DNA of 64,000 bases from Candidatus Collinsella stercoripullorum. Its GTDB lineage: Bacteria > Actinomycetota > Coriobacteriia > Coriobacteriales > Coriobacteriaceae. Each line of letters starts with the position of its first letter. The first letter of the stretch is position 1. The stretch is from positions 1 through 64,000 of the forward strand of contig DXAO01000044.1 of assembly GCA_019117005.1 (NCBI GenBank), given 5' to 3'. The translations under genes were made by a program, and so were the position numbers. This document shows, one piece after another, positions 7,338-15,845 of this stretch. The notes beneath the pieces were generated by a model, which had not been told where the DNA came from, did not search any database, and saw only the letters and a list, made by a program, of their open reading frames with translations.

Positions 7338-8132
7338 ATGCCCCAGCCTTCGTCCGCGCGGCTGCACGAGTTCACGGTGGTGAGCAACGACCGGATCGCC
7401 GAGGGCGTCTGGTCGCTCGTCATCGAGGCCCCGCGCCTTGCCGCAGCCATCCGTCCCGGCCAGTTCATGAACTTCGAGGTCCCCGGCAACGCGGCGAGCC
7501 TGCTGCGCATCCCGCTGTCCTATGCCGCGGCCGACCCCGACGCCGGCACGGTGGAGATCTGGTACGCCGTGGTGGGCGACGGCACCGAGCGCCTGTCGCA
7601 CATGGCCCCGGCCTCCTCGTCCACGGTGCTCGGCCCGGGCGGCCACGGCTGGTCGGCGCCCGAGGGCTGCGCCCGCGCGCTGCTCGTGGGCGGCGGCATC
7701 GGCATCCCGCCCCTCGTCCCGCTCGCGGCCGCCCTGCGCGAGCGCGGCGTCGCCTTCGACGCCTGCCTGGGCGCGCGCACGGCCGACGCGCTCGTGGGCG
7801 CCGGCGAGCTCGCCGACCTGGGTGCCGGCACGGTCGCGGTGGCCACCGACGACGGCACGGCCGGCGTGCACGGGTTCGTGACCGACCCCGTCGCCGAGCT
7901 GCTGTCCGCCGGCTCCTACGACTACGTGGCGACCTGCGGCCCCGGCGTCATGATGAGCCGCGTCGCCGAGCTCGCCCACGGCGCCGGCGCGTACTGCGAG
8001 GCGTCCCTCGAGCGCATGATGAGCTGCGGCTTCGGTGCCTGCAGCACGTGCAACGTCGAGACGACCGAGGGCATGAAGGGCGCCTGCATGTGCGGGCCGG
8101 TGTTCGATGCGAGCAAGGTGGTGGTCTGGTGA
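7338..8132 (+). CDS. pyrK: dihydroorotate dehydrogenase electron-transfer subunit
   Basis: The FAD- and [2Fe-2S]-containing partner that lets class 1B dihydroorotate dehydrogenase pass electrons to NAD+. The 264-residue protein has an N-terminal ferredoxin-reductase-like FAD domain (AAIRPGQFMNFEVPG; GNAASLLRIPLSY), an NAD domain (ARALLVGGGIGIPPLVPLAA) and a C-terminal cysteine cluster, CGFGACSTCNVE...CMCGPVF, for the iron-sulfur centre. ATG 7338 follows GAGGAGAGGAGA. It overlaps pyrD by four bases, as is usual for this heterotetramer. The presence of pyrK fixes PyrD as the NAD-dependent 1B type, in keeping with an anaerobe. Confidence 0.95.
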   Translation: MPQPSSARLHEFTVVSNDRIAEGVWSLVIEAPRLAAAIRPGQFMNFEVPGNAASLLRIPLSYAAADPDAGTVEIWYAVVGDGTERLSHMAPASSSTVLGPGGHGWSAPEGCARALLVGGGIGIPPLVPLAAALRERGVAFDACLGARTADALVGAGELADLGAGTVAVATDDGTAGVHGFVTDPVAELLSAGSYDYVATCGPGVMMSRVAELAHGAGAYCEASLERMMSCGFGACSTCNVETTEGMKGACMCGPVFDASKVVVW

Positions 8133-9052
8133 GCCAGGTGAGCATGGCCGTCGACTTCGGCGGCATCAAGATGAAGAACCCCGTCAACACCGCGGCGGGG
8201 ACCTTCGGGCAGGGATGGCAGTTCGAGCCGTTCATCGACGTCTCCGAGCTCGGCGCCATCACCACGAAGGGCTGCGCGGCGGAGCCCTGGCCGGGCAACC
8301 CCGCCCCGCGCATGTGCGAGGTCCCGGGCGGCATGATGAACTCCGTCGGCCTGCAGAACCCCGGCGTGCGCGGCTTCGCCGAGGAGTCCGGCCCCTACCT
8401 TGCCGACCTGACCGCGAAGGGCACCCAGGTCATCTGCCAGGTCGCCGGCCACTCCACCGAGGAGTACGTCCGCGCCCTCGAGCTGTTCTGCGAGCTGTGC
8501 CCCTGGGCCGCCGGCTTCGAGATCAACGTGAGCTGCCCCAACATCGCCGCCGGCGGCGCCGCCTGCGGCTCGACGCCGGAGGGCGCCGCCGAGGTCATGC
8601 GCGCCTGCCGCAAGGTCACGGACAAGCCGCTGCTCGTCAAGATGGCCCCCGTGCGCGTGGCCGAGATCGCCCGCGCCCTTGAGGCGGAGGGCGCCGACGG
8701 CCTGTCGGTCATCAACTCCATCTCCGGTATGGCCATCGACGTGCACACGCGCAAGAGCCGCCTGTCCAAGCCCACGGGCGGCATGTCCGGCCCGCTGTGC
8801 CACCACATCGCCGTCCGCATGGTCTGGGAGGTCGCCAACGCGGTCAAGATCCCGGTGAACGGCGTGGGCGGCGTCATGACCGGCGAGGATGCGGCGGAGT
8901 TCATCCTCGCGGGCGCCACCAGCGTGTCGGTGGGCATGGCCAACTTCGTCGACCCCACGGCGTCCGTGCGCATCCTGCGCGAGCTCGAGCAGTGGGCCGA
9001 GTCCCAGGGCGTGTCCGACATCAACGAGCTGATTGGAGCCTTCGAATGCTAG
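8129..9052 (+). CDS. pyrD: dihydroorotate dehydrogenase, class 1B catalytic subunit
   Basis: Flavoprotein that oxidises dihydroorotate to orotate; electrons leave through PyrK to NAD+. The 307-residue product shows the class 1 features KMKNPVNTAAGTFGQGWQFE, TTKGC..EPWPGNP, GGMMNSVGLQNPG, FEINVSCPN (with the class 1B catalytic Cys in NVSCPN) and VNGVGGVMTGEDAAEFILAG. I start at GTG 8129, which overlaps the pyrK stop as GTGA; ATG 8144 is an alternative. pyrF begins inside its last codons. Confidence 0.95.
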   Translation: MSQVSMAVDFGGIKMKNPVNTAAGTFGQGWQFEPFIDVSELGAITTKGCAAEPWPGNPAPRMCEVPGGMMNSVGLQNPGVRGFAEESGPYLADLTAKGTQVICQVAGHSTEEYVRALELFCELCPWAAGFEINVSCPNIAAGGAACGSTPEGAAEVMRACRKVTDKPLLVKMAPVRVAEIARALEAEGADGLSVINSISGMAIDVHTRKSRLSKPTGGMSGPLCHHIAVRMVWEVANAVKIPVNGVGGVMTGEDAAEFILAGATSVSVGMANFVDPTASVRILRELEQWAESQGVSDINELIGAFEC

Positions 9053-9768
9053 ACGCCGACGCCCGGGAGCGCGTGATCGTCGCGCTGGACTGCGGTCGGG
9101 ACGAGGCGCTCGACCTCGCCTCCGCCCTGGCCGGCCATGCGCGCTGGCTCAAGGTGGGCATGACCCTCTACTACGCCGAGGGCCCCTCCATCGTGCGCGA
9201 GTTCAAGGAGCGCGGGTTCGACGTCTTCCTCGACCTCAAGTTCCACGACATCCCGCATCAGGTGCGCGGCGCGGCCCGCTCGGCGGCGCTCGCCGGCGCG
9301 GACCTGCTGTCGGTGCACGGCTCCGGCGCCGGGGCGATGCTCGCCGCCTGCCGGGAGGGGGCCGATGAGGCCGCCGAGGTCCGCGGCGAGCGGTCGCGCC
9401 TCGTGGCCATCACCGTGCTCACGAGCATGGACGCCGCCTCGCTCGCCCAGATCGGAATCGGGTGCCCGGTGGCCGAGCAGGTTGATCGCCTGGCGCGCCT
9501 CGCCGCGGACAACGGCATCGACGGCGTGGTGTGCTCCCCGCAGGAGGCCGAGCGCATGCGCGGCCTGCTGGGGCCTGACGCCCTCGTCGTGACCCCGGGC
9601 GTCCGCCCGGCCGGCGCCGAGCTCGGCGACCAGAGCCGCGTGGCAACCCCCGCCCAGGCCATCGCCGCAGGTGCGAGCCATATCGTGGTCGGGCGGCCCA
9701 TCACGGGCGCCCCCGATCCGGTCGCCGCCTACGAGGCGATCGTCGCCGAGCTGGTGGAGCGGGCCTGA
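9046..9768 (+). CDS. pyrF: orotidine 5'-phosphate decarboxylase
   Basis: Final step to UMP: decarboxylation of OMP. The 240-residue TIM-barrel protein has VIVALDCG at the N-terminus, the catalytic DLKFHDIPHQV motif (about residues 65-75), VTPGVRPAGA and VVGRPITGAPDP. ATG 9046 follows GGAG and overlaps the pyrD stop by 7 bases, so it is coupled to pyrD. It is the last pyr gene here: pyrE and carAB are not in the window and must lie elsewhere. Confidence 0.96.
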   Translation: MLDADARERVIVALDCGRDEALDLASALAGHARWLKVGMTLYYAEGPSIVREFKERGFDVFLDLKFHDIPHQVRGAARSAALAGADLLSVHGSGAGAMLAACREGADEAAEVRGERSRLVAITVLTSMDAASLAQIGIGCPVAEQVDRLARLAADNGIDGVVCSPQEAERMRGLLGPDALVVTPGVRPAGAELGDQSRVATPAQAIAAGASHIVVGRPITGAPDPVAAYEAIVAELVERA

Positions 9769-9860
9769 CGCGTTCCGCCTTCTGCCCGCGTCCCGGGCCC
9801 CGCCATCGCGGACGTTCTATGGAGCGAACGGCGAAATGCGCACGCTTCCTGCGCTTTTGC

Positions 9861-9889
9861 TTGAACTTTGCCGGCACATCGACTAAGGT
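9861..9889 (+). promoter_or_regulatory. candidate promoter of mihF-gmk-rpoZ
   Basis: TTGAAC at 9861-9866 and TAAGGT at 9884-9889 are separated by 17 bases. The leader of about 75 nt that follows is less GC-rich than its surroundings. This is the first promoter-like sequence after the pyr operon and marks a new transcription unit. Confidence 0.5.
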
Positions 9890-9971
9890 AATCAGGCACG
9901 TGGGACAAGGAACCTTGTTTTACGAGCTAGATGACTTGTTTATCAGACCCCTATGTACTTTGGAGGTACTC

Positions 9972-10280
9972 ATGGCGCTTCCTCAGCTCACCGACGAGCA
10001 GCGCAAGGCCGCTCTGGAGAAGGCTGCTGCCGCCCGTCACGCCCGCGCCGAGCTTCGCGAGAAGATCAAGAAGGGCGAGGTCTCCCTGGAGTCCGTCCTC
10101 AACTCCGACGATCCGATCGCTTCCCGCATGAAGGTCTCGACCCTCATCGAGTCCCTGCCGGGCTATGGCAAGGCCAAGGCCGCCAAGATCATGGATGAGC
10201 TGGGCATCTCCGCCACGCGTCGCGTCCAGGGCCTCGGCGTTCGCCAGCGCGAGCAGCTCCTCGAGCAGCTCTCCCGTTAA
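9972..10280 (+). CDS. mihF: actinobacterial-type integration host factor (mIHF)
   Basis: A small basic nucleoid-associated DNA-binding protein of the Actinobacteria, unrelated to the IHF/HU family, needed for nucleoid organisation and for phage integration in mycobacteria. The 102-residue product starts MALPQLTDEQRKAALEKAAA and contains the helix-two-turn-helix core VSTLIESLPGYGKAKAAKIM and ELGISATRRVQGLG. ATG 9972 follows GGAGGTACTC; longer in-frame starts lack an RBS. Its position immediately upstream of gmk and rpoZ is the conserved actinobacterial order and is one of the best taxonomic clues in the window. Confidence 0.93.
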   Translation: MALPQLTDEQRKAALEKAAAARHARAELREKIKKGEVSLESVLNSDDPIASRMKVSTLIESLPGYGKAKAAKIMDELGISATRRVQGLGVRQREQLLEQLSR

Positions 10281-10850
10281 GTGGGCGGCGTAACGCCTAC
10301 GCTCTTTGTGATTTCCGGACCGTCGGGTGCGGGCAAGGGTACGCTCGTCGCGCTGCTGCGCGAGAGGCACCCGGGCCTGGGCCTGACGGTTTCGGCTACC
10401 ACGAGGGAGCCGCGCGAGGGAGAGGTCGACGGGAAGAGCTACTACTTCCTGTCCGATGACGAGTTCAAGCGCCGCGTCGACGCGGGCGAGTTCGTCGAGT
10501 GGGCCGAGGTCCACGGGCATGCGTACGGGACGCTCGCGAGCGAGGTCTCCTCGAAGCTCGCCTCGGGGTCGTCGCTCGTGCTCGAGATCGACGTCCAGGG
10601 CGCCTTCCAGGTGAAGGAGCGCTTCCCCGATGCCGTGCTCGTGTTCATCATGCCCCCGTCGCTCGAGGTGCTCTCCGAGCGCCTGCGCGGCCGCGGCACC
10701 GAGACGGCCGAGTCGATCGAGCTGCGCCTCGCCAACGCCGAGCGCGAGATGGCGCTCGCGGACCGCTACGACGACGTCGTCGTGAACGACGACCTCGACC
10801 GGGCCTGCGACGAGCTGCTCGCCGTCATTGAGAAGCACGAAAGGAACTGA
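10281..10850 (+). CDS. gmk: guanylate kinase
   Basis: Phosphorylates GMP to GDP with ATP. The 189-residue protein has the P-loop SGPSGAGKGTL at about residues 12-22 and the guanylate kinase signature TTREPREGEVDGKSYYFL, plus the LEIDVQGA and LxxRGTE lid segments. The start is GTG 10281, immediately after the mihF stop with no gap; no other start is plausible because the P-loop lies close to the N-terminus. Translation is presumably coupled to mihF. Confidence 0.96.
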   Translation: MGGVTPTLFVISGPSGAGKGTLVALLRERHPGLGLTVSATTREPREGEVDGKSYYFLSDDEFKRRVDAGEFVEWAEVHGHAYGTLASEVSSKLASGSSLVLEIDVQGAFQVKERFPDAVLVFIMPPSLEVLSERLRGRGTETAESIELRLANAEREMALADRYDDVVVNDDLDRACDELLAVIEKHERN

Positions 10851-10855
10851 GGTCC

Positions 10856-11137
10856 ATGTCCGTAATCAAGCCCCGTATCGACGATCTTCTGGAGAAGACC
10901 GATAACAACCGCTTCCTGCTCGCCTCCCTGGCCTCCAAGCGCGCCTGCGACATCAACAGCATGCTGCGCGGCCAGCACAGCCGCGTGCTGGCGGTCCAGG
11001 ACGTGGACGACATCACGATCGCCCTGTCCGGTGCGGACACCATCACCATGGCCATGGACGAGATCCTCGACGGGGACATCTCCTACGACCACGACCGCTA
11101 CGAGGCGGCCCTGGGCCACAGGCCCGCGGAGGCGTAA
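10856..11137 (+). CDS. rpoZ: RNA polymerase omega subunit
   Basis: Omega assists assembly of RNA polymerase by latching the beta-prime subunit and contributes to the ppGpp site in some bacteria. The 93-residue product contains the family core IDDLLEKTDNNRFLLASLAS, KRACDINSMLRG and a C-terminal region rich in acidic residues. ATG 10856 follows AAAGGAACTGAGG and lies five bases after gmk. The usual actinobacterial next genes (coaBC, metK) are replaced by thiI. Confidence 0.92.
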   Translation: MSVIKPRIDDLLEKTDNNRFLLASLASKRACDINSMLRGQHSRVLAVQDVDDITIALSGADTITMAMDEILDGDISYDHDRYEAALGHRPAEA

Positions 11138-11144
11138 GGTCCCC

Positions 11145-12374
11145 ATGGGTAGCCGCGTCTGCCTGGTCCACTACCACGAGATCGGGCTCAAGGGCAAGAA
11201 CCGCGCGCGGTTCGAGCACATCCTCATGGACAACCTGAAGGCGGCCTTGGCCGCCTTTTCCGTGGCGACGGTGACGCGCATCTCCGGCCACATCCTCGTC
11301 ACCTTCTCGGTGGCGGGGGAGGCCGAGCGCGCCTTCCCGCTCATCGCCCGGGTGCCGGGCGTCGCGCGCGTGTCGCTCGCCTTCCACACCAACCGCGACC
11401 CGCGCGAGTACGGCCAGGCGGCGATCGACGCGCTCGCCGAGGCCGGCGACTTCGAGAGCTTCAAGGTCGCCGCGCGCCGCTCCAACACCGACTACGAGCT
11501 CACCTCGCTCGACCTCAACCGCCAGGTCGGCGAGGTCCTGTGCGAGGCGTACCCGGACAAGAAGGTGCTCATGCACGACCCGGACGCGGTGGTGCACGTC
11601 CTGGTGGTCCAGGGGAGCGTCTACGTGTACGCGCGCAGCGTGCCCGGCGTGGGCGGCCTGCCCCAGGGAAGCGCCGGCAAGGTGATGACCCTGCTGTCGA
11701 GCGGCATCGACTCCCCGGTCGCCACCTGGATGCTCGCGCGCCGCGGCGCCGTGCCCGTCCCGGTGCACTTCTCCGGGCGCCCTCAGACCGCCGATACGAG
11801 CGAGCAGCTGGTGGAGGACATCGTCCGCGCGCTCGCCCCCGCCGTGCAGGTGGGGCGCGTGTACGTGGTCCCGTTCGGCGACTGCCAGCGCGAGATCTCG
11901 CTCGCCTGCCCCGGCGCCCTGCGCGTGATCATGTACCGCCGCATCATGTACGCGGTCACCGAGCGCCTGGCCGCCCTCGAGGGGGCGAAGGCCATCGTCA
12001 CCGGCGAGTCGCTCGGCCAGGTCGCGTCGCAGACCCTCGAGAACATCATGGCGGTGAACGAGGTCGTCGACCTCCCCGTCTTCCGTCCGCTCATCGGCTC
12101 GGACAAGCAGGAGATCATCGCCCGCGCGAAGCAGATCGGGACCTACGAGATATCGACCCAGGTCGCCCCCGACTGCTGCACGCTGTTCATGCCGCGCCGT
12201 CCCGAGACGCATGCCAAGCTCGACGCGGTCCATGAGGCATGGGAGCTCTTCGACCACGAGGCGATGATCGAGCAGCTCGTCGCCGCGGCCGAGTACGTCG
12301 ACTTCGACGCCCCGTGCTACCGGGCGCCCCGTGCGCTCGCCGAGCGCCACACGGTGCTCGCCCCGCGCGCCTGA
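11145..12374 (+). CDS. thiI: tRNA 4-thiouridine synthase
   Basis: Adenylates U8 of tRNA and introduces sulfur to form 4-thiouridine; in many bacteria it also supplies sulfur for thiamine. The 409-residue protein has an N-terminal ferredoxin-like domain, a THUMP domain (about residues 60-165) and the PP-loop ATPase with LLSSGIDSPVATWMLARRG near residue 185, followed by TGESLGQVASQTLEN. There is no C-terminal rhodanese domain, so it matches the short form in which a separate cysteine desulfurase acts directly. ATG 11145 lies 8 bases after rpoZ, with AGGCGTAAGG upstream; a longer in-frame extension into rpoZ is not used. Confidence 0.95.
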   Translation: MGSRVCLVHYHEIGLKGKNRARFEHILMDNLKAALAAFSVATVTRISGHILVTFSVAGEAERAFPLIARVPGVARVSLAFHTNRDPREYGQAAIDALAEAGDFESFKVAARRSNTDYELTSLDLNRQVGEVLCEAYPDKKVLMHDPDAVVHVLVVQGSVYVYARSVPGVGGLPQGSAGKVMTLLSSGIDSPVATWMLARRGAVPVPVHFSGRPQTADTSEQLVEDIVRALAPAVQVGRVYVVPFGDCQREISLACPGALRVIMYRRIMYAVTERLAALEGAKAIVTGESLGQVASQTLENIMAVNEVVDLPVFRPLIGSDKQEIIARAKQIGTYEISTQVAPDCCTLFMPRRPETHAKLDAVHEAWELFDHEAMIEQLVAAAEYVDFDAPCYRAPRALAERHTVLAPRA

Positions 12375-12752
12375 CGTCCGCCCCGCCGCTGTGCGGACCG
12401 GGCGTCCGCCCCGCCCGCGACGGGCCGCCGCATCCCGGTGCACCGGCCCGGGCGGTCCCCGCTCACGGCCGGGTCCCGGCCGGGCTCGCGTTCCAACCGG
12501 CGGGAATACGCATCCACCCCGCGCCCCGTACCTCGGCGCACGGCCCCGACGCCGTCCGCTCCGAGGTGCGGGGCGCGCTCCGTTCGACGCATCGCAACCC
12601 CTATCACCTGCCCGGTAAGACGGCGCCGGGAGATCTGTCGGACCGCGGGCGAGAATCTCGGTTCGTCGTCCCGCCCGCGTCCCTCCCGTGTGACGATGTC
12701 GCCAGGCGGCGTGCGCGGTGCCGGGGGAGGGCCCGCGCGGGGAGGGGGAGCT
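12375..12752. other. GC-rich thiI-comEA intergenic region
   Basis: 378 bases with no gene I can support; frames here are proline/arginine-rich. The main structure is a 17-bp inverted repeat at 12520-12577. A G-rich purine stretch ending GGGGAGGGGGAG is the ribosome-binding site of comEA. No clear sigma-70-like promoter is seen. Confidence 0.55.
12520..12577. repeat. 17-bp inverted repeat with nested hairpin
   Basis: CGCGCCCCGTACCTCGG (12520-12536) pairs with CCGAGGTGCGGGGCGCG (12561-12577); the single difference is a G-U pair. The loop contains a second small stem (ACGG/CCGT). No T-run follows. It lies about 145 bases past thiI and could mark a transcript end or a factor-binding structure ahead of comEA. 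Confidence 0.7.
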
Positions 12753-13481
12753 ATGGCGCAGCTTGAGACGGACGCGCGGGCGAGCGTGCGGCGGATCGCG
12801 CGGTTCCTTTCGCGCAATCCGGCGGCGGGAGGGGTCGTGGTCGTCGTCGCCCTGCTCCTCGCGGCCGCCGTGGCCTTCGGGGCCTGGTGGGCGGGCGGGA
12901 CCGCGGGCGTCACCGTGGAGCGCGGGCAGGCCGCCGCCCCGGATGCCGGGAGCGCGTCCGCCGATGCGCCGGACGGGGCGGGGGAGCCCCGGGCGGGGGA
13001 GGGGGACGTCGAGCAGGCGGATGATGGCGAGGGGGTGCTCGTCGTCGACGTCGCCGGGGCGGTCGCCTCCCCGTCGGTGGTGGAGCTCCCTGCCGGCGCG
13101 CGGGTGCGCGACGCCATCGAGGCGGCGGGCGGCCTTGCCCCCGACGCCGACCCCTCGGCGCTGAACCGTGCGGCCCCGCTGTCGGACGGGCAGCAGGTCT
13201 ACGTCCCCCGCCAGGGCGAGGCGGCGCCCGGCTCGGGAGGGACCGCCCAGGCGGGGTCATCCGGGTCCGGTTCCGGCGCCCCGGCGGCCGGCCCGGTGAA
13301 CATCAACACGGCGGGGGCGGATGAGCTCGACGCGCTGCCCGGCATCGGTCCGGCGACGGCGCAGGCCATCATCGAGGACCGCGAGGCGAACGGCCCCTTC
13401 GCGACCGTCGAGGACCTGATGCGCGTCTCGGGGATCGGGGAGAAGAAGTTCGCGAAGCTCGAGGGGTCGATATGCGTCTGA
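12753..13481 (+). CDS. comEA: competence DNA receptor ComEA
   Basis: Membrane-anchored receptor that binds double-stranded DNA outside the cell and feeds it to the ComEC channel. The 242-residue product has a single N-terminal membrane anchor (about residues 26-45, VVVVVALLLAAAVAFGAWWA), an acidic linker, an SLBB-like domain (VDVAGAVASPSVVELPAGAR; about 98-150) and a C-terminal helix-hairpin-helix domain (NINTAGADELDALPGIGPAT...). ATG 12753 has a strong purine-rich RBS; the frame is open upstream but without a credible start. It overlaps comEC by 10 bases. No pilus genes are seen here, so functional competence cannot be concluded. Confidence 0.94.
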   Translation: MAQLETDARASVRRIARFLSRNPAAGGVVVVVALLLAAAVAFGAWWAGGTAGVTVERGQAAAPDAGSASADAPDGAGEPRAGEGDVEQADDGEGVLVVDVAGAVASPSVVELPAGARVRDAIEAAGGLAPDADPSALNRAAPLSDGQQVYVPRQGEAAPGSGGTAQAGSSGSGSGAPAAGPVNINTAGADELDALPGIGPATAQAIIEDREANGPFATVEDLMRVSGIGEKKFAKLEGSICV

Positions 13482-15805
13482 GGCGCCCCCGTCCCGCAGC
13501 GGACGAGATCCCCCCGCGCCCCTACATCCCGCCCTCCGCCTTTGGTGCCGCGGCCGCCCTCGGGACAGCCGGGCTGCTCGCAGAGTCCGCCTGGCGCGGC
13601 CGCGCGGCGGGGACGGCCCCCTGGCTCGACGGGGCGCATGTCGTCGGCGTCCTCGTCCTGTGCGCGGCGGCCCTCGCCGCCTCGCGCGCCCTCGCTGTCC
13701 CGCATCCGCATGCGGCGGCGCGCCTGCGTTGGATGGGGGCGCTCGGCCTGCTCGCGGCGCTCGGCTGCGCGCGGTGGGTGCACGCGCTCGAGGCCTCCTC
13801 GGCCGTGCTCGAGCGCCCCGTGTCCGCGTTCGCCCTCGAGGTCGCCTCTGATCCGACCGAGGGGGCCTTCGGCTGGTCGTTCACGGTCGTCGCGCGCGAC
13901 GATGCGGGCCGCGCGGTCGCGCGCATGCGGGCGACCGCCGACGAGCGCCCCGCACGGGGCGAGGTCCTGCGCGCGGTCGGCCGCGCGCAGGCGCTCGACG
14001 GCAGCACGTGGGCCCGATCGCGCCTCATGCGCGGGGAGGTGGCGCAGCTGACGGTCGTCCGCGTCCTCGAGCGCTCCCCGTCGCGGGCGCCCGACCCGCT
14101 CGGAGCGCTGCGCTCACGGGTCCTTGCGGCCATCGAGCCGCGGCGCTCGCCCGCCCGGGCGCTGATCGCCGGGGCGGTCTGCGGGGACGACTCCGCGCTC
14201 GACGGGACCGCGGCGGCGGACGACTTTGCCGCCGCGGGCCTCTCGCATCTCGTCGCCGTGTCCGGCGGCCATCTCGTGCTCGTGGCGGCCCTCCTGCAGC
14301 GGGCCCTGCAGCGGGCGCGCGCCCCCGTCGGCGCGCGCAACGCCGGGCTCGCCGCCGCCATGACGGCCTACGTCGTCTTCTGCGGCTGCACCCCCTCCGC
14401 CGTCCGCTCGGCGGCCATGGCGTGCATGGGGCTCGCCGCCGGGGCGGGCGGCCGGCGCGCCCACAGCCTCTCGGCGCTCGCGCTCACCTGCGCGGGGTTC
14501 GCCGCCATCGACCCGGGCGCGGTGTTCGACCTCGGGTTCCAGCTCTCGGCGGCAAGCGTCCTGTTCATCGCGGTGTTCGGTCGCTATCTGTCATTCCTGC
14601 TGGCGCGGACGGGTATCCCGCACGGCGTGTCCGAGGCGCTCTCCCTCACCCTGGCCGCCCAATGGGCGACGCTGCCGCTCACCCTGCCCGCCTTCGGCAC
14701 GCTCTCGCTCGTGGCGCCGCTCGCCAACCTCGTCTGCGGGCCGCTCATGAGCGCGATGCTCGTCTGCGGGCTCGCGACCGCCCCTGCGGCCGCCGCGGTC
14801 CCGGCGCTGTCCTGCGTGCTCGCGGTCCCCGAGGCGCTCGCGCAGCTGTCGGTCTTCGCCGCCGCGGTCCTGGCCGACCTGCCGTACGCCTCGATCCCCT
14901 TCGCCGCGTCCGCGGCCGGCGCCGCGGCGGCGCTCTACCTGTCCGCGCTCGCCGTGTTCCTCGCCTGGCGGCCTTGGAGCCCGCGCGCGGTCTCGGCGCT
15001 CGCCGGCGCCCTGGTCGCCGCGGGGGCGGGGTGGGTCGGGTACTGGACGTTCGCCGCCCCGCCCCGCGTGACGGTGATGGACGTCGGCCAGGCGGACTCC
15101 ATCCTGGTGCGCGACGGCGCCTCCTCGCTGCTCGTGGACGCCGGGGTCGACGAGCGGGTGGTCGACGCCCTCGCGCGCAACCGCGTCTACCGCCTCGACG
15201 CGGTGGTCGTCACCCACTGGGACGCCGACCATTGGGGAGGCCTTCCCGACCTGCTCGCGGCGGTCGACGTCGGGGCACTCTACGTCGCGCGCGGCGCCGC
15301 CGGGTCCGCGCCGCCGGAGCTCCTGCAGACGCTGCCCTGCGAGATCTTCGAGCTCGGGTACGGCGACCGCCTGGCGGTGGGGGGCTTCTCCTGCCGGGTG
15401 GTGTGGCCGCGTGCCCCGGTGGCGGGGGAGGAGAACGCCGAGTCCCTCGTCCTGGACGTGCGCTACCGCGACGGGGGCCGTGCGCTGTCCGTGCTGCTGA
15501 CCGGCGACGCCGAGGCCCCCGAGGCCGAGCGCTTCGCATCCGAGGTGGGCGATATCGACGTGCTCAAGCTCGGGCACCACGGGTCGGCCGCCTCGGTGGA
15601 CGCCTCCGTGCTCTCGGTGCTCGACCCCGAGGTCGCCGTCGCGAGCGCGGGGGAGGGCAACGCCTACGGGCATCCCGCGCCCGCCTGCACGCAGGCGGTG
15701 GCCGCCTGCGGCGCGCGCTTCCTGTGCACGATCGATGCCGGCGACGTGGAGCTCGCCCCCGCCGAGGGCGGCGTCGGCGTGTCGGCCCGGCGCGGGGCGG
15801 GGTAG
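13472..15805 (+). CDS. comEC: ComEC/Rec2 DNA-uptake channel
   Basis: Polytopic membrane protein that transports single-stranded DNA into the cytoplasm during natural transformation. The 777-residue product has the complete architecture: N-terminal helices and an OB-like domain (to about residue 220), the Competence region (AAGLSHLVAVSGGHLVLVAA; GCTPSAVRSAAMACMGLAAG), several further helices, and a C-terminal metallo-beta-lactamase-like domain from about residue 530 (VMDVGQADSILV...; VVVTHWDADHWGGL; LLTGDAE; LKLGHHGS). Here the HxxxDH-type metal motif is THWDADHWGG, so the domain looks potentially catalytic. ATG 13472 overlaps comEA. holA follows 40 bases later. Confidence 0.95.
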   Translation: MRLRRPRPAADEIPPRPYIPPSAFGAAAALGTAGLLAESAWRGRAAGTAPWLDGAHVVGVLVLCAAALAASRALAVPHPHAAARLRWMGALGLLAALGCARWVHALEASSAVLERPVSAFALEVASDPTEGAFGWSFTVVARDDAGRAVARMRATADERPARGEVLRAVGRAQALDGSTWARSRLMRGEVAQLTVVRVLERSPSRAPDPLGALRSRVLAAIEPRRSPARALIAGAVCGDDSALDGTAAADDFAAAGLSHLVAVSGGHLVLVAALLQRALQRARAPVGARNAGLAAAMTAYVVFCGCTPSAVRSAAMACMGLAAGAGGRRAHSLSALALTCAGFAAIDPGAVFDLGFQLSAASVLFIAVFGRYLSFLLARTGIPHGVSEALSLTLAAQWATLPLTLPAFGTLSLVAPLANLVCGPLMSAMLVCGLATAPAAAAVPALSCVLAVPEALAQLSVFAAAVLADLPYASIPFAASAAGAAAALYLSALAVFLAWRPWSPRAVSALAGALVAAGAGWVGYWTFAAPPRVTVMDVGQADSILVRDGASSLLVDAGVDERVVDALARNRVYRLDAVVVTHWDADHWGGLPDLLAAVDVGALYVARGAAGSAPPELLQTLPCEIFELGYGDRLAVGGFSCRVVWPRAPVAGEENAESLVLDVRYRDGGRALSVLLTGDAEAPEAERFASEVGDIDVLKLGHHGSAASVDASVLSVLDPEVAVASAGEGNAYGHPAPACTQAVAACGARFLCTIDAGDVELAPAEGGVGVSARRGAG

Positions 15806-15845
15806 AATAGGGGCCTGCAAGACGAAGCGAAGGAGGGTCCGCGCG

